Shown here: piece after piece, positions 1 to 6,972 of the stretch
Position numbering within the stretch: position 1 is the first letter of the stretch
Layout: every line of letters begins with the position of its first letter
Assembly: GCA_002309575.1 (NCBI GenBank)
Contig: DBXP01000050.1
Span: 45,566 to 59,143 of the forward strand
Origin: a bacterium UBP6_UBA1209
GTDB taxonomy: Bacteria > UBP6 > UBA1177
DNA length: 13,578 nucleotides
Direction: 5' to 3'
Position numbers and translations under genes: made by a program
Notes under the pieces: generated by a model
Seen by the model: only the letters and a program-made list of their open reading frames with translations
Told to the model about the DNA's origin: nothing
Databases searched by the model: none

Positions 1-62
1 CTCCTGTCACAGCCGCTCCGGACCGCCGTAAGGCATTTCTGGATATCCTCTCTGAAATTTAG
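1..62 (+). CDS. C-terminal tail of an unidentified upstream gene (partial)
   Basis: Reading from base 3, the frame is open to a TAG stop at 60-62 and encodes about 19 residues ending in KAFLDILSEI. This looks like an ordinary soluble protein C-terminus. The stop lies 15 bp before the next start, which suggests an operon with the AEC permease. Frame 1 is also open, to a TGA at 79-81 that overlaps the next ATG, but its translation (Leu, Arg and Trp rich) looks less natural. Too little is present to name a family. Confidence 0.35.
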   Translation, partial: PVTAAPDRRKAFLDILSEI

Positions 63-77
63 TCTCAGAGGCACCTT

Positions 78-1037
78 ATGAATCTTTTCGAGCTCGTTGC
101 GGTTATCAATTTTCCGATAATCCTGGGCTGGATCTTCAAGCATCTCAAACTTTTTCCCGACCGGGACGTCGCTGTTCTGAGAAGGTTCGTCATCAAGGTC
201 AGCGTTCCTTTTCTGATCTTCCGCAATCTCTACAACGCCGATGTCTCCGAGTTCGGACAGATGCTTCCGTCGGTGACTTCACTCGTCCTGATTCTGGTCC
301 TGACGACGGTTTTTGTCTATCTTATCCGCAGGCTGTCTTCGGACGATCCGCTCGTTTCAAACAGCTTCTGCATAGGCAGTTTTGTCGGGAACTACAGCTA
401 TCTCGGCTGGGGTGTCCTTTTCTATTTTTACGGTGAGTCAGGCTTTACGAGAGGTGTCTTTTTCTCGATGTTTTTCTGGCCGGTCGTCCTGATGACGGGC
501 TTTACGATGATTTACTTCCTCTCAGGGAGACCTACGGATAAAAGCTCCCGCGGGAAGATCCTTTCGGCACTCCGCTCGAACGCGCTCCCGCCCGTGGTTT
601 CGGCACTTTCGGCTATGGTTTTGAACTATGCCGGAGTCAAAATTCCGCTCTGGCTCACGAAGAGCATCGAATCACTTGCGGGGATCACCATCCCGTCGAT
701 TTTGTTCACGGTAGGCCTCTCGTTTTCGCTGATAGCCGACAAAAAAATGGTTAAGCCGGTTGCCCTCGGGACGCTCGTCCGGACGATTCTCGGCATCATG
801 ATCGGCATTATCGCCGTTGCTGTCGTCTCCGTGCTTTTTCCAGGCGTTGACACCACCACAAAAAAGGTGGTTCTGATGGAATCCGTCATGCCGACGGCGG
901 CGACATCTCCGCTTTTTGCCGATTTCATCGACTCTGACAAGGAGGTCATAAGCGGGATCATCACCGCATCGACGCTTTTTGCGCTGGTGACTCTGCCGCT
1001 TTGGTACACTCTGATTGAAAGATGGAGCTGGCTGTGA
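78..1037 (+). CDS. AEC (auxin efflux carrier) family permease
   Basis: This 319-residue protein is almost entirely hydrophobic, with about ten predicted membrane helices in two halves, and matches the usual AEC family length (300-320). Conserved-looking family segments are FVGNYSYLGWGV at 102-113 in the first half and the LMESVMPTAATSPLFA stretch at 266-281 in the second. The central polar loop (about 150-168) separates the halves. AEC proteins are secondary carriers of the inner membrane; bacterial members move small organic acids such as malate or malonate, but the substrate cannot be read here. The ATG at 78 follows GAGG (68-71) at a spacing of six. The gene probably shares a transcript with the upstream partial gene and with the small membrane protein that overlaps its stop codon. 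Confidence 0.9.
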   Translation: MNLFELVAVINFPIILGWIFKHLKLFPDRDVAVLRRFVIKVSVPFLIFRNLYNADVSEFGQMLPSVTSLVLILVLTTVFVYLIRRLSSDDPLVSNSFCIGSFVGNYSYLGWGVLFYFYGESGFTRGVFFSMFFWPVVLMTGFTMIYFLSGRPTDKSSRGKILSALRSNALPPVVSALSAMVLNYAGVKIPLWLTKSIESLAGITIPSILFTVGLSFSLIADKKMVKPVALGTLVRTILGIMIGIIAVAVVSVLFPGVDTTTKKVVLMESVMPTAATSPLFADFIDSDKEVISGIITASTLFALVTLPLWYTLIERWSWL

Positions 1038-1453
1038 AACTGTTGGATCGTCTTTGTGGCCGGATAAATTCTATGGCAAATCTGGATGCCTTTATGTTCC
1101 TGGCAGCTCTCGCCGGCTATATTTTCAATGCCGTTGTCTGGCTCGCTCTTCGCGATATGCCGGTTTTCGAGCCCGAAATCGGAAAATTTCCGGACCTGTT
1201 TTTCTTCATAAACTCGTTTTTTATGATAATTGCCGGCTTGCAGGCGGAAAGGTTCCCAAACCTGCGGAAACTTCTGATCTTATGCGGAGGTGTGCTCTGC
1301 CTGACGACTTCGGTCTACATTTTAGCGGTTTTTCCGCTCTTTTTCAGGTATCGCTTTACGATTTTCGGACACCCTGTTGCTTTTTACAATTTGGTTGTTT
1401 TGCTCTTGATTTTCTCGGCGTACACAATAAAATCCCGTTATGTAAAAAAGTAA
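1034..1453 (+). CDS. Small four-helix inner membrane protein, unknown function
   Basis: I do not recognise this protein. It has about 139 residues, mostly in four likely membrane helices (roughly residues 19-40, 55-70, 80-102 and 112-130), and ends in the basic tail KSRYVKK. Two starts are possible. An ATG at 1022 (143 residues) has no ribosome binding site. A GTG at 1034 has GGAG at 1024-1027 six bases upstream and overlaps the TGA of the AEC gene as GTGA, the usual form of translational coupling. I prefer the GTG. Coupling suggests co-expression with the permease, but four-helix proteins of this size have many roles and no function is implied. An overlapping 170-residue ORF in another frame is rejected. 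Confidence 0.7.
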   Translation: MKLLDRLCGRINSMANLDAFMFLAALAGYIFNAVVWLALRDMPVFEPEIGKFPDLFFFINSFFMIIAGLQAERFPNLRKLLILCGGVLCLTTSVYILAVFPLFFRYRFTIFGHPVAFYNLVVLLLIFSAYTIKSRYVKK

Positions 1454-1526
1454 GAGAAAGTTTTTTTAGTTATTTCAATCGGTTGTTCGTTTTAGGTTAT
1501 ATTATAAACAGAAAAAAAGGTTTTTA

Positions 1527-3191
1527 ATGGACTGGAAAACAGTAATCTTCCACACTGTCGGCGGTCTCGGACTTTTCCTCATGGGCATGAAGGTCATGAG
1601 CGAGAGTATGCAGAAGGCGGCCGGCGAAAAACTCAGAAAAATTCTAAGGATCCTCACTAAAAATCGTTTCGTTGCCCTCTTTGTCGGTATAGTCGTGACA
1701 GGAATAATCCAGTCGAGCGGCGCGACATCAGTCATGACTAAAGGCTTCATCAACGCCGGTCTGATGACGATACAGCAGTCACTCTCTATCGAGCTCGGTG
1801 CCTGCATCGGGACCACGGTCACAGGCTGGATCGTCACGCTCGATATGGCGATGCTCTCGCTCCCGATCGTCGGTATAGGTGTTCTGATGAGGCTCTTTTC
1901 TCGTAACCGTACGTGGCAGTATGTAGGCGAGATCATTTACGGTTTTGGTATCCTCTTCCTTGGCATGAGTACTATGAAGCAGGGCTTCGGGCCGCTAAAG
2001 ACCAATCCTACCTTCCTTGCACTTTTCAAAAGCATCGACGGAACGACCTACTCTTCGATCTTTCTTGGGGTTTTTGTCGGTATAGTTGCGACGGTCATCG
2101 CCCAGTCGAGCAGTGCAATCGTAGGTATCCTTATCGCGCTTGCCAGCCAGGGGCTCATCAACTTTGACGGTGCGCTTGCTGTCGTTCTCGGGAGCAACAT
2201 CGGCGCCACTTCAACAGGAGCACTGGCATCCGTCGGCGGAGTTCTTGATTCAAAACGTGATGCGCTCGGTCAGGTGATCTTCAAGACTTTCGGCGTGGCT
2301 CTCATGCTGATTTTTTTTCGTCCTTTCAGGGATTTTGTTAATTTCATTGCTCCCGGAACTCCTGAAAGCAGCATTATGGCTCATGTCGCGATGGGACATA
2401 CGGTTTACAATGTTATCAATGCGATAGTCTTTCTGCCGCTTCTGCCGCTTCTCACCAGATTCGTGACAAAGGTACTTCCTGAGGGCAAAGTGGTCGAAAA
2501 GGTCGATGTGCCCGACACATTCATCGCCAACAAGGCCGGTCTTTTCGATACTCCGGCGCTCGGAATCCTTGAGTCTGAAGACCTTCTTCTGAAGATGAGC
2601 GGCTACGTTATCGAGAGCCTTCACATGCTCCGCGACATGTCGCTGAAGGATCCGCAGCAGGTCGATGAGATCTGTGACAAAATCGTCAAAAACGAAGACA
2701 TCATCGACAAGTATCAGTACAACATCACCCAGCTGCTGCTGAAGATCTCCTCCAAATCGCTCTCTCCGAGCGACGCCAGGAAGGTCGCAAGCTACATCGG
2801 TCTTGCCCACAACTTCGAGAAGGTCGGCGACTGCGTCGACCACATCGGCTCCATCATCGGCAAACTGAAAAAGAACAACATGTCTTTCTCGGATATCGCC
2901 CGCGGTGACATCAACCGCATTCTGGAGGAGAATATCGCCCACTTCGAGAAGTCGATCGAGATCTTCAAGAGCGATGAACTCTACACCGCCTATGCCGACG
3001 AGGCGCTTCACATCAGGATCAAGATCAAGGATGAAATCAAGGATGCGAAGGACAGCCACTTCCAGCGGATAAACGACAGGATCTGCGACGGCTCGACCGC
3101 AATTCCGTTCTCTGATGTCCTTAACAACCTCAACGTAATGAGTTCCGAAAACAGGAACATCGCCGAAGTCCTCTCCGGAAAGAAGTATTAG
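1527..3191 (+). CDS. Na+/phosphate cotransporter with PhoU-like C-terminal domain
   Basis: This 554-residue protein has the two-part layout of the bacterial NptA/PNaS family. The membrane domain (about 1-315) contains two inverted repeats, each with the signature QSS: IIQSSGATS at 60-68 and IAQSSSAIVG at 191-200, followed by GACIGTT (91-97) and GSNIGATSTG (222-231). The cytoplasmic part (about 350-545) is a helical PhoU-like domain with EKVGDCVDHI at 431-440, an acidic metal-binding type motif. The family takes up inorganic phosphate with sodium across the inner membrane. The ATG follows AAAGG (1516-1520) at six bases. The 73-bp leader is AT-rich, with TATATTATAAA at 1498-1508 resembling a -10 region, but no convincing -35 box was found. 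No PhoB-box direct repeat was recognised. The gene stands alone and converges on the next gene. Confidence 0.93.
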   Translation: MDWKTVIFHTVGGLGLFLMGMKVMSESMQKAAGEKLRKILRILTKNRFVALFVGIVVTGIIQSSGATSVMTKGFINAGLMTIQQSLSIELGACIGTTVTGWIVTLDMAMLSLPIVGIGVLMRLFSRNRTWQYVGEIIYGFGILFLGMSTMKQGFGPLKTNPTFLALFKSIDGTTYSSIFLGVFVGIVATVIAQSSSAIVGILIALASQGLINFDGALAVVLGSNIGATSTGALASVGGVLDSKRDALGQVIFKTFGVALMLIFFRPFRDFVNFIAPGTPESSIMAHVAMGHTVYNVINAIVFLPLLPLLTRFVTKVLPEGKVVEKVDVPDTFIANKAGLFDTPALGILESEDLLLKMSGYVIESLHMLRDMSLKDPQQVDEICDKIVKNEDIIDKYQYNITQLLLKISSKSLSPSDARKVASYIGLAHNFEKVGDCVDHIGSIIGKLKKNNMSFSDIARGDINRILEENIAHFEKSIEIFKSDELYTAYADEALHIRIKIKDEIKDAKDSHFQRINDRICDGSTAIPFSDVLNNLNVMSSENRNIAEVLSGKKY

Positions 3192-3219
3192 CCGTCATCC
3201 GGCTCTCTATTGGCTTTTT
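3190..3219 (+). terminator. Possible weak terminator after the Na+/phosphate cotransporter
   Basis: A 5-bp stem, AGCCG (3190-3194) with CGGCT (3200-3204) around loop TCATC, starts inside the stop codon. A run of five T follows at 3215-3219, ten bases beyond the stem. The stem is short and the T run is displaced, so this is tentative. Confidence 0.25.
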
Positions 3220-3308
3220 GCTTTCTCCAATAAATCGCAATATTTTGGGTTGCATCATCATAAGTGCAAGTTCTTACAAGATGTTTTGATTAAGTTCAAT
3301 ATGACAAG

Positions 3309-3331
3309 TCCCTCGCCAAACTGGAGAGGGA
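3309..3331. repeat. REP-like inverted repeat (CCCTC/GAGGG type)
   Basis: TCCCTCGCCA (3309-3318) pairs with TGGAGAGGGA (3322-3331) around the three-base loop AAC, with a single G·A mismatch. The sequence that follows, TTTAGGGTGAGG, belongs to the widespread intergenic pattern CCCTCACCCTAA...CCTCTCC seen on the opposite strand in many bacterial genomes; this is from memory of such sequences, not from a search. It lies between convergent genes, the usual place for REP-type elements. Confidence 0.5.
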
Positions 3332-3354
3332 TTTAGGGTGAGGTTATGGTTCAC

Positions 3355-3381
3355 GCGGGCGGCTCGCCCGCACGGCTTTTT
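3355..3381 (+). repeat. GC-rich hairpin with trailing T run (second intergenic repeat or terminator)
   Basis: GCGGGC (3355-3360) and GCCCGC (3366-3371) form a perfect 6-bp GC stem around loop GGCTC. Five bases later comes TTTTT (3377-3381). It could end transcription of the cotransporter gene, or be a second dispersed repeat placed 24 bp from the REP-like element. The gap between stem and T run weakens the terminator reading. Confidence 0.4.
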
Positions 3382-3430
3382 GAAAATCTCTTAAAAAATC
3401 AGGAATTTCACTGTAAGAAAAATGTTTACA

Positions 3431-3444
3431 AGCAGTTTTCTGCT
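3431..3444 (-). terminator. Possible weak terminator of the CsgG-like/Lcl gene
   Basis: A perfect AGCAG/CTGCT stem with a TTTT loop lies 15 bp past the minus-strand stop codon. On the minus strand it is followed after nine bases by ATTTTTC. The stem has only five base pairs, so this is a weak call. Confidence 0.25.
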
Positions 3445-3459
3445 ATTCTAATCATTGAT

Positions 3460-4590
3460 CTATTTCTTCTCGTCTCTGATGCAGCGGACTTTTATCATGG
3501 TATCTTTCTTCATAGGTAGAATAGATCCCTCTAAAGGACAAAAGTCGTATACAATTTGAGAAAATGTAAACGCTGCTACAGTTGATGACCACAGACAGTA
3601 TGAATCTCCAAATTTACTGTAAGCTCCGTATTCATCTATATTGAAAGCACATGAGCATTGCTCCCATCTCCACTTCTTGGTTGAAGTGTTGTCTTTTCTG
3701 ATTTTGCATTCTCCTCCTGGTTCTGTTTTAGGACAATCTTGAACCATTTCTCTCAACTCGCTTATATTAGGCAGACGCCAATCCTTGTGACCGTCCTCTT
3801 CAAGATTTTTGCAATAGTTGACGGCATACGACCAGTTCATAACTATCGGGGATATATTTGACCATTTACTTGGCTTATTTTTTTTCATATTGCTGATATT
3901 TGTTTTCGCCTCTTTGGCACATTTTCCTTCCGGATAGATAGTAAGATACTCTTCCCAAGCAATAATACTTTCTTTATCTCTAGTTTTAGCACAAAGTTCT
4001 TTATCTTTAACGGGATCATATTCCTTAGCTGGCTGGCTGGGTTTTACAGTGTTTGTCTTATTGATGTTCTGATTCTGAGCACTTGGAGAAGTTTGTAATT
4101 TTTCAGCTTCAACAATTTTTGCAACAATATTGTTCATCGCTGTTTTCATGGCTTTGGGGGAGCCGTCGTATTCTTCTCTTGCCGCGATTATTGTTGCCTC
4201 TTTTTCAAGGTCGATAAGTTCGGAAGAAAGAGTGTAGGAATCTGCAAAAAAAGAAACTGTTGTTTTTACGATCAAATCTGCCGAAAGAGCCTGCCCAAGC
4301 TGAATCTGGCAATTTTTGTCTGTGCAGGATTTGTATCTCGGATCTGTGTTGAATTTTTTACGCATATCACTGACCGTGTTTTTCTGACGCTCTTTTGAAA
4401 TGATGATATAACGGTTTGTACTGGCAAACGCCACTCTGATGTATTCACTTGCTCCGGCAAGTGTTTCTTCAGAAATTTTTCCGCTTAAATCCTCAAAATC
4501 CATAACGGCTAATTTCAGCTTGTCATCATCACCTGCAAAAAGTTGCAACGATAGCAAAAAGAACACAAAAACAAGACACAATTTCTTCAT
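3460..4590 (-). CDS. Secreted protein: CsgG/LpoB-like N-terminal domain plus Lcl/DUF1566 C-terminal domain
   Basis: The 376-residue protein has a type I signal peptide (1-19, cleavage likely after QLFA), so it is exported. Residues 24-165 (LKLAVMDFEDLSG, then RYIIISKERQ at 60-69 and ALSADLIVKTTVSF at 101-114) resemble the CsgG/LpoB/FlgO-type alpha-beta fold. Residues 166-190 are a polar Asn/Gln/Pro linker; 191-238 is a short helical segment with Cys200 and Cys224. Residues 240-376 match the Lcl/DUF1566 pattern: YCKNLEEDGHKDWRLPNISEL at 259-279, LWSS at 333-336 and a final VRC. Cysteines are plentiful (286, 295, 312, 314, 332, 351, 370), as expected for a periplasmic fold. A longer reading from 4638 is rejected: the ATG at 4590 has GGAGG six bases upstream, and a good promoter lies between the two. 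Function unknown; possibly envelope-associated. Confidence 0.85.
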   Translation of the reverse strand: MKKLCLVFVFFLLSLQLFAGDDDKLKLAVMDFEDLSGKISEETLAGASEYIRVAFASTNRYIIISKERQKNTVSDMRKKFNTDPRYKSCTDKNCQIQLGQALSADLIVKTTVSFFADSYTLSSELIDLEKEATIIAAREEYDGSPKAMKTAMNNIVAKIVEAEKLQTSPSAQNQNINKTNTVKPSQPAKEYDPVKDKELCAKTRDKESIIAWEEYLTIYPEGKCAKEAKTNISNMKKNKPSKWSNISPIVMNWSYAVNYCKNLEEDGHKDWRLPNISELREMVQDCPKTEPGGECKIRKDNTSTKKWRWEQCSCAFNIDEYGAYSKFGDSYCLWSSTVAAFTFSQIVYDFCPLEGSILPMKKDTMIKVRCIRDEKK

Positions 4591-4615
4591 TTTTTCCTCC
4601 ACAAAAAACCGCAAA

Positions 4616-4643
4616 ATTATAGGTATTATCAAGAACAAGGCAA
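4616..4643 (-). promoter_or_regulatory. Sigma70-type promoter for the CsgG-like/Lcl gene
   Basis: On the minus strand, TTGCCT (4638-4643) and a perfect TATAAT (4616-4621) are separated by 16 bp. The predicted start of transcription, near 4609, is 19 bases before the ATG at 4590, just leaving room for the GGAGG ribosome binding site (4596-4600). It also rules out the upstream ATG at 4638. Confidence 0.65.
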
Positions 4644-4693
4644 TTTTTAAGCGTTATATTCAGACAGAAAACAAGCTGAAACTTAAGATATGA

Positions 4694-5899
4694 TCAAATC
4701 CCGCTCAGCAGAAAATCGGCAATGTGCATCGTTATGATTCCGTCGGTATTTCCGGCGGCAAAATCGTCAAGACGGAGAAGGTATTTAGGATAGTTATCTT
4801 TGATTTTCCTAAGATTTTCGTATTCTCTCGCCTCTGTTTTCGTGTTGTTTATCTCGCGGCACACCTGAATGTAGATTTTTTGGTTTTGCCTTATTGCGAC
4901 AAAATCAATTTCGAAAGTATCCATTTTTCCGACATAAACCGAGTATCCGCGTGACAAAAGCTCTATATATATGATGTTTTCAAGCATAGCAGAAACGGAG
5001 TCAGGATCGTATCCAAGCACTGAATAGCGCAGTGAAGTGTCTGCCAGATAGAATTTTTCCTGTGTTTTCAAAAACTCTTTTCCCTTTATGTCGTAACGAG
5101 AGCATCTGTGCAGGATGTAGGCCCTTTCCAGCTTGTCGAGATAGGCGTAAACAGTTTCCGGGTCCATCGCCCTCATCTGTTTTTTCATATATTTCGAGAG
5201 AGTGAGAGCCGAAAAAGGTTTACCTGCGTTGTCAAAAGCGTATTTTACGACTCTTTCAAGCTGATCGACTTTCCTGATGTCGTTTCTTTTTACGATGTCG
5301 GTAAAAATCGTGGAATTATAAATGTCGCGGACGATAGTGTAAGCCTCGTTCTCTGAATAATCGCGGAGATGTATCGCCGGAAAGCCGCCGAAGCGCATGA
5401 AACGGGCAAATTCGTCTTTTGTATTCCCCTTTTCAGTGTATGTTCCCCGGAAATCGAGATATTCGGAAAAAGTGAGCGGAAAAATGCGGAAAGAGACATA
5501 TCTTCCGGTAAGATAAGTCGAAATTTCGCTTGACATCATCCTCGAATTCGAGCCGGTGACATAAATATCGGTGTCATAGCCGCTCATGAGTGAATTAACT
5601 GTTTTCTCCCACGAATCCACTTCCTGGATCTCATCGAGAAAAATATAAGTTCTGCCGTTTTTGCATAAGTGTTTTTTTATTTCCTCAAACAGCATGAGAT
5701 GCGTCATGTTCTCGTATTCAAGAGAATCGAGCCTGTAAAAAAGGATCTGCTCTTCCTTTATTCCGCGCTCAGTCAAAGAATCGCGCAGCATCTGCATGAT
5801 AGTCGATTTGCCGCACCGCCTGATTCCGGTAAAAATCTTCACAAAGGGTGTGTCCACGAACGGAAGAATCTTTTCCATATACTTTTTTCTGTAAATCAT
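4694..5899 (-). CDS. AAA+ superfamily ATPase, AAA_14/DUF4143 family
   Basis: The 401-residue protein has the standard length and layout of the widespread, poorly understood AAA_14/DUF4143 ATPases. Seen directly: Walker A GIRRCGKST at 25-33, Walker B YIFLDEIQ at 85-92, sensor-like TGSNSRM at 115-121, and GRYVSFRIFPLTFSEY at 132-147. Residues 232-270 read as a winged-helix segment. The C-terminal part (about 300-350) has ENIIYIELLSRGY, EIDFVA (330-335) and YIQVC (343-347), a PD-(D/E)XK-like arrangement in which the usual lysine after the second acidic motif is missing (QVC). This family is known as orphan, often strain-variable ATPases with no settled role. The ATG at 5899 is preceded by GGAGG (5906-5910). 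It stands as its own unit: a promoter and two palindromes lie upstream, and 103 bp with a fresh promoter separates it from the next gene. Confidence 0.9.
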   Translation of the reverse strand: MIYRKKYMEKILPFVDTPFVKIFTGIRRCGKSTIMQMLRDSLTERGIKEEQILFYRLDSLEYENMTHLMLFEEIKKHLCKNGRTYIFLDEIQEVDSWEKTVNSLMSGYDTDIYVTGSNSRMMSSEISTYLTGRYVSFRIFPLTFSEYLDFRGTYTEKGNTKDEFARFMRFGGFPAIHLRDYSENEAYTIVRDIYNSTIFTDIVKRNDIRKVDQLERVVKYAFDNAGKPFSALTLSKYMKKQMRAMDPETVYAYLDKLERAYILHRCSRYDIKGKEFLKTQEKFYLADTSLRYSVLGYDPDSVSAMLENIIYIELLSRGYSVYVGKMDTFEIDFVAIRQNQKIYIQVCREINNTKTEAREYENLRKIKDNYPKYLLRLDDFAAGNTDGIITMHIADFLLSGI

Positions 5900-5920
5900 A
5901 ATCCACCTCCAGCAGTTGTG

Positions 5921-5949
5921 TTTTTAACAAATAGAATGATTTTTGTCAA
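5921..5949 (-). promoter_or_regulatory. Promoter of the DUF4143 ATPase gene
   Basis: A perfect -35 box TTGACA (minus strand, 5944-5949) is followed after 17 bp by TAAAAA (5921-5926), a 4/6 match to the -10 consensus. The predicted transcript start near 5914 leaves a short leader carrying the GGAGG site. The imperfect -10 together with palindromes ending two bases upstream suggests that a bound regulator affects this promoter. Confidence 0.6.
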
Positions 5950-5951
5950 GA

Positions 5952-5977
5952 GTTTATCGGAGTATAACCCGATAAAC
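5952..5977. promoter_or_regulatory. Operator-like 26-bp palindrome, copy 1 (promoter-proximal)
   Basis: The halves GTTTATCGGAGTA (5952-5964) and TAACCCGATAAAC (5965-5977) form an imperfect palindrome: nine terminal bases on each side and the central TATA match, with two mismatched pairs inside. It starts two bases upstream of the ATPase -35 box. It is identical to copy 2 at 22 of 26 positions and in the same orientation. No T run follows, so it is unlikely to be a terminator. Confidence 0.65.
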
Positions 5978-5993
5978 TTCCGATCTTTGTCGA

Positions 5994-6019
5994 GTTTATA
6001 GGGTTATAACCCAATAAAC
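5994..6019. promoter_or_regulatory. Operator-like 26-bp palindrome, copy 2 (promoter-distal)
   Basis: The halves GTTTATAGGGTTA (5994-6006) and TAACCCAATAAAC (6007-6019) form a palindrome with only one mismatched pair, including a perfect 12-bp core GGGTTATAACCC. Its start is exactly 42 bp from that of copy 1, four turns of B-DNA. Its last five bases also begin a perfect 12-bp palindrome, AAACCTTGGTTT at 6015-6027 (12 bases from 6016). It lies in the 168-bp gap between the ATPase gene and the EamA gene. Confidence 0.65.
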
Positions 6020-6067
6020 CTTGGTTTCCGGCGCGTTTACAGGTGGTATAATCTTTGTTGTTTAGGT

Positions 6068-6937
6068 TTATTTCCAGATCTTTTCAGAAACTATCGCACC
6101 TGTTCCGAGCAGGAGCATTACGAATCCGGCAATGAAGTATGCTGAAAGTTTTTCACCGAGAAAAACGACTGCAAAAACAGTCGCGACTGCCGGTTTGAGC
6201 ATGAAGATGAGCGAAGAACTGACCGGCGAATACCTCTTTATCGTCGCCAAAAAAGTTACATAGCCCAGGCCAGTGACGATGAAACCAAGATAAACAAAGG
6301 CTGTCAGCTTTGCGTAATCTTTAAAGAAAACAGGATCAGGAGCGAAACTTTTTCCGGTGAGCGCCATAAAGATCGAAAGCGACACTATTCCGAAGAAAAA
6401 TGACACTAAATTTACCGAAAACGGCTTGATCTTGGAGACTGTTTTCTTGCTGAGGACCGTAAATCCCGCAAAAATAACGGCAGCAGAGACTGCATAGAGC
6501 GCGCCGTAGTTCAGCTTAAAGCCTTTTTCCCACATGATTACGAATATTGCGGCAACACCGATCAGAAGTCCGATGATTTTTCTCGCGCTGATCTTTTCGT
6601 AACCCGCGATCGATGAGATTATCATGACGAAAAGCGGATTCGAGCAGAAGATCGCCGCGGCAGTCGCCGGAGTGCTCTCCTTGACTGCAAACTGAAGCAG
6701 GCTCATTGCGAGAAAGGCGTTCAGAAAGCCTAGAAGAAATAGTAAAAACCAGTCGCTTTTTGAAAATTTCGCAATCTCTGCAAAGCGTTTCCTTGCCCCC
6801 GGGTAGAGCAGGAAAAAGATAAATCCCATAAAAAAACGCCAGAAGGTGAGCGCAAACGGATCGATGTAGTGCATGAGCGGTTTCGACACTACTTCAAGAG
6901 AAGCGAAAATTAGAAGCGTGAGAATAAAGAAAATCAT
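6068..6937 (-). CDS. EamA-family (DMT superfamily) transporter
   Basis: The 289-residue protein has ten likely membrane helices arranged as two EamA repeats (about 1-136 and 145-286), the normal length for the family. Typical features are the early LEVVSKPLMHYIDPFALTFWR region (14-34), the helix pair ending in the first repeat near ESTPATAAAIFCSNPLF (87-103), and SPVSSSLIFMLKPAVATVFA (237-256) with FLGEKLS (259-265) in the second. These are drug/metabolite carriers of the inner membrane; the substrate cannot be inferred. The ATG at 6937 is forced, because an in-frame TAA lies six bases upstream. No ribosome binding site is visible in the 35-bp gap after the P-loop gene, so translation may be weak or coupled. 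It is probably the last gene of the run that starts at 9247. Confidence 0.88.
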   Translation of the reverse strand: MIFFILTLLIFASLEVVSKPLMHYIDPFALTFWRFFMGFIFFLLYPGARKRFAEIAKFSKSDWFLLFLLGFLNAFLAMSLLQFAVKESTPATAAAIFCSNPLFVMIISSIAGYEKISARKIIGLLIGVAAIFVIMWEKGFKLNYGALYAVSAAVIFAGFTVLSKKTVSKIKPFSVNLVSFFFGIVSLSIFMALTGKSFAPDPVFFKDYAKLTAFVYLGFIVTGLGYVTFLATIKRYSPVSSSLIFMLKPAVATVFAVVFLGEKLSAYFIAGFVMLLLGTGAIVSEKIWK

Positions 6938-6972
6938 GGTTTAGAAATGATGTAAGTTTTTAAGATCAATGA

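Noticed and set aside
1015..1527. Plus-strand ORF of 170 codons overlapping the small membrane protein
   Set aside because: Its translation is Cys- and Arg-rich without any domain pattern, whereas the overlapping frame gives a coherent membrane protein with a coupled start.
2250..3059. Minus-strand ORF of 269 codons
   Set aside because: It is antisense to the PhoU-like part of the Na+/phosphate cotransporter, whose motifs are clear, and its Asp/Val/Leu-heavy composition is typical of a shadow of a high-GC third-position gene.
3150..3262. Short minus-strand ORF beginning with three ATG codons near 3262
   Set aside because: It reads plausibly for about twenty residues but runs antisense into the cotransporter's C-terminus, lacks a ribosome binding site and has only about 43 codons.
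4591..4638. N-terminal extension of the CsgG-like/Lcl protein to the ATG at 4638
   Set aside because: The extension lies over the promoter -10 box and transcript start, and it would bury the signal peptide; the ATG at 4590 has a strong ribosome binding site.
5952..6027. The palindromes as transcription terminators of the EamA gene or as a CRISPR-like array
   Set aside because: No T run follows either palindrome on either strand, and there are only two units with no further repeats or spacers.
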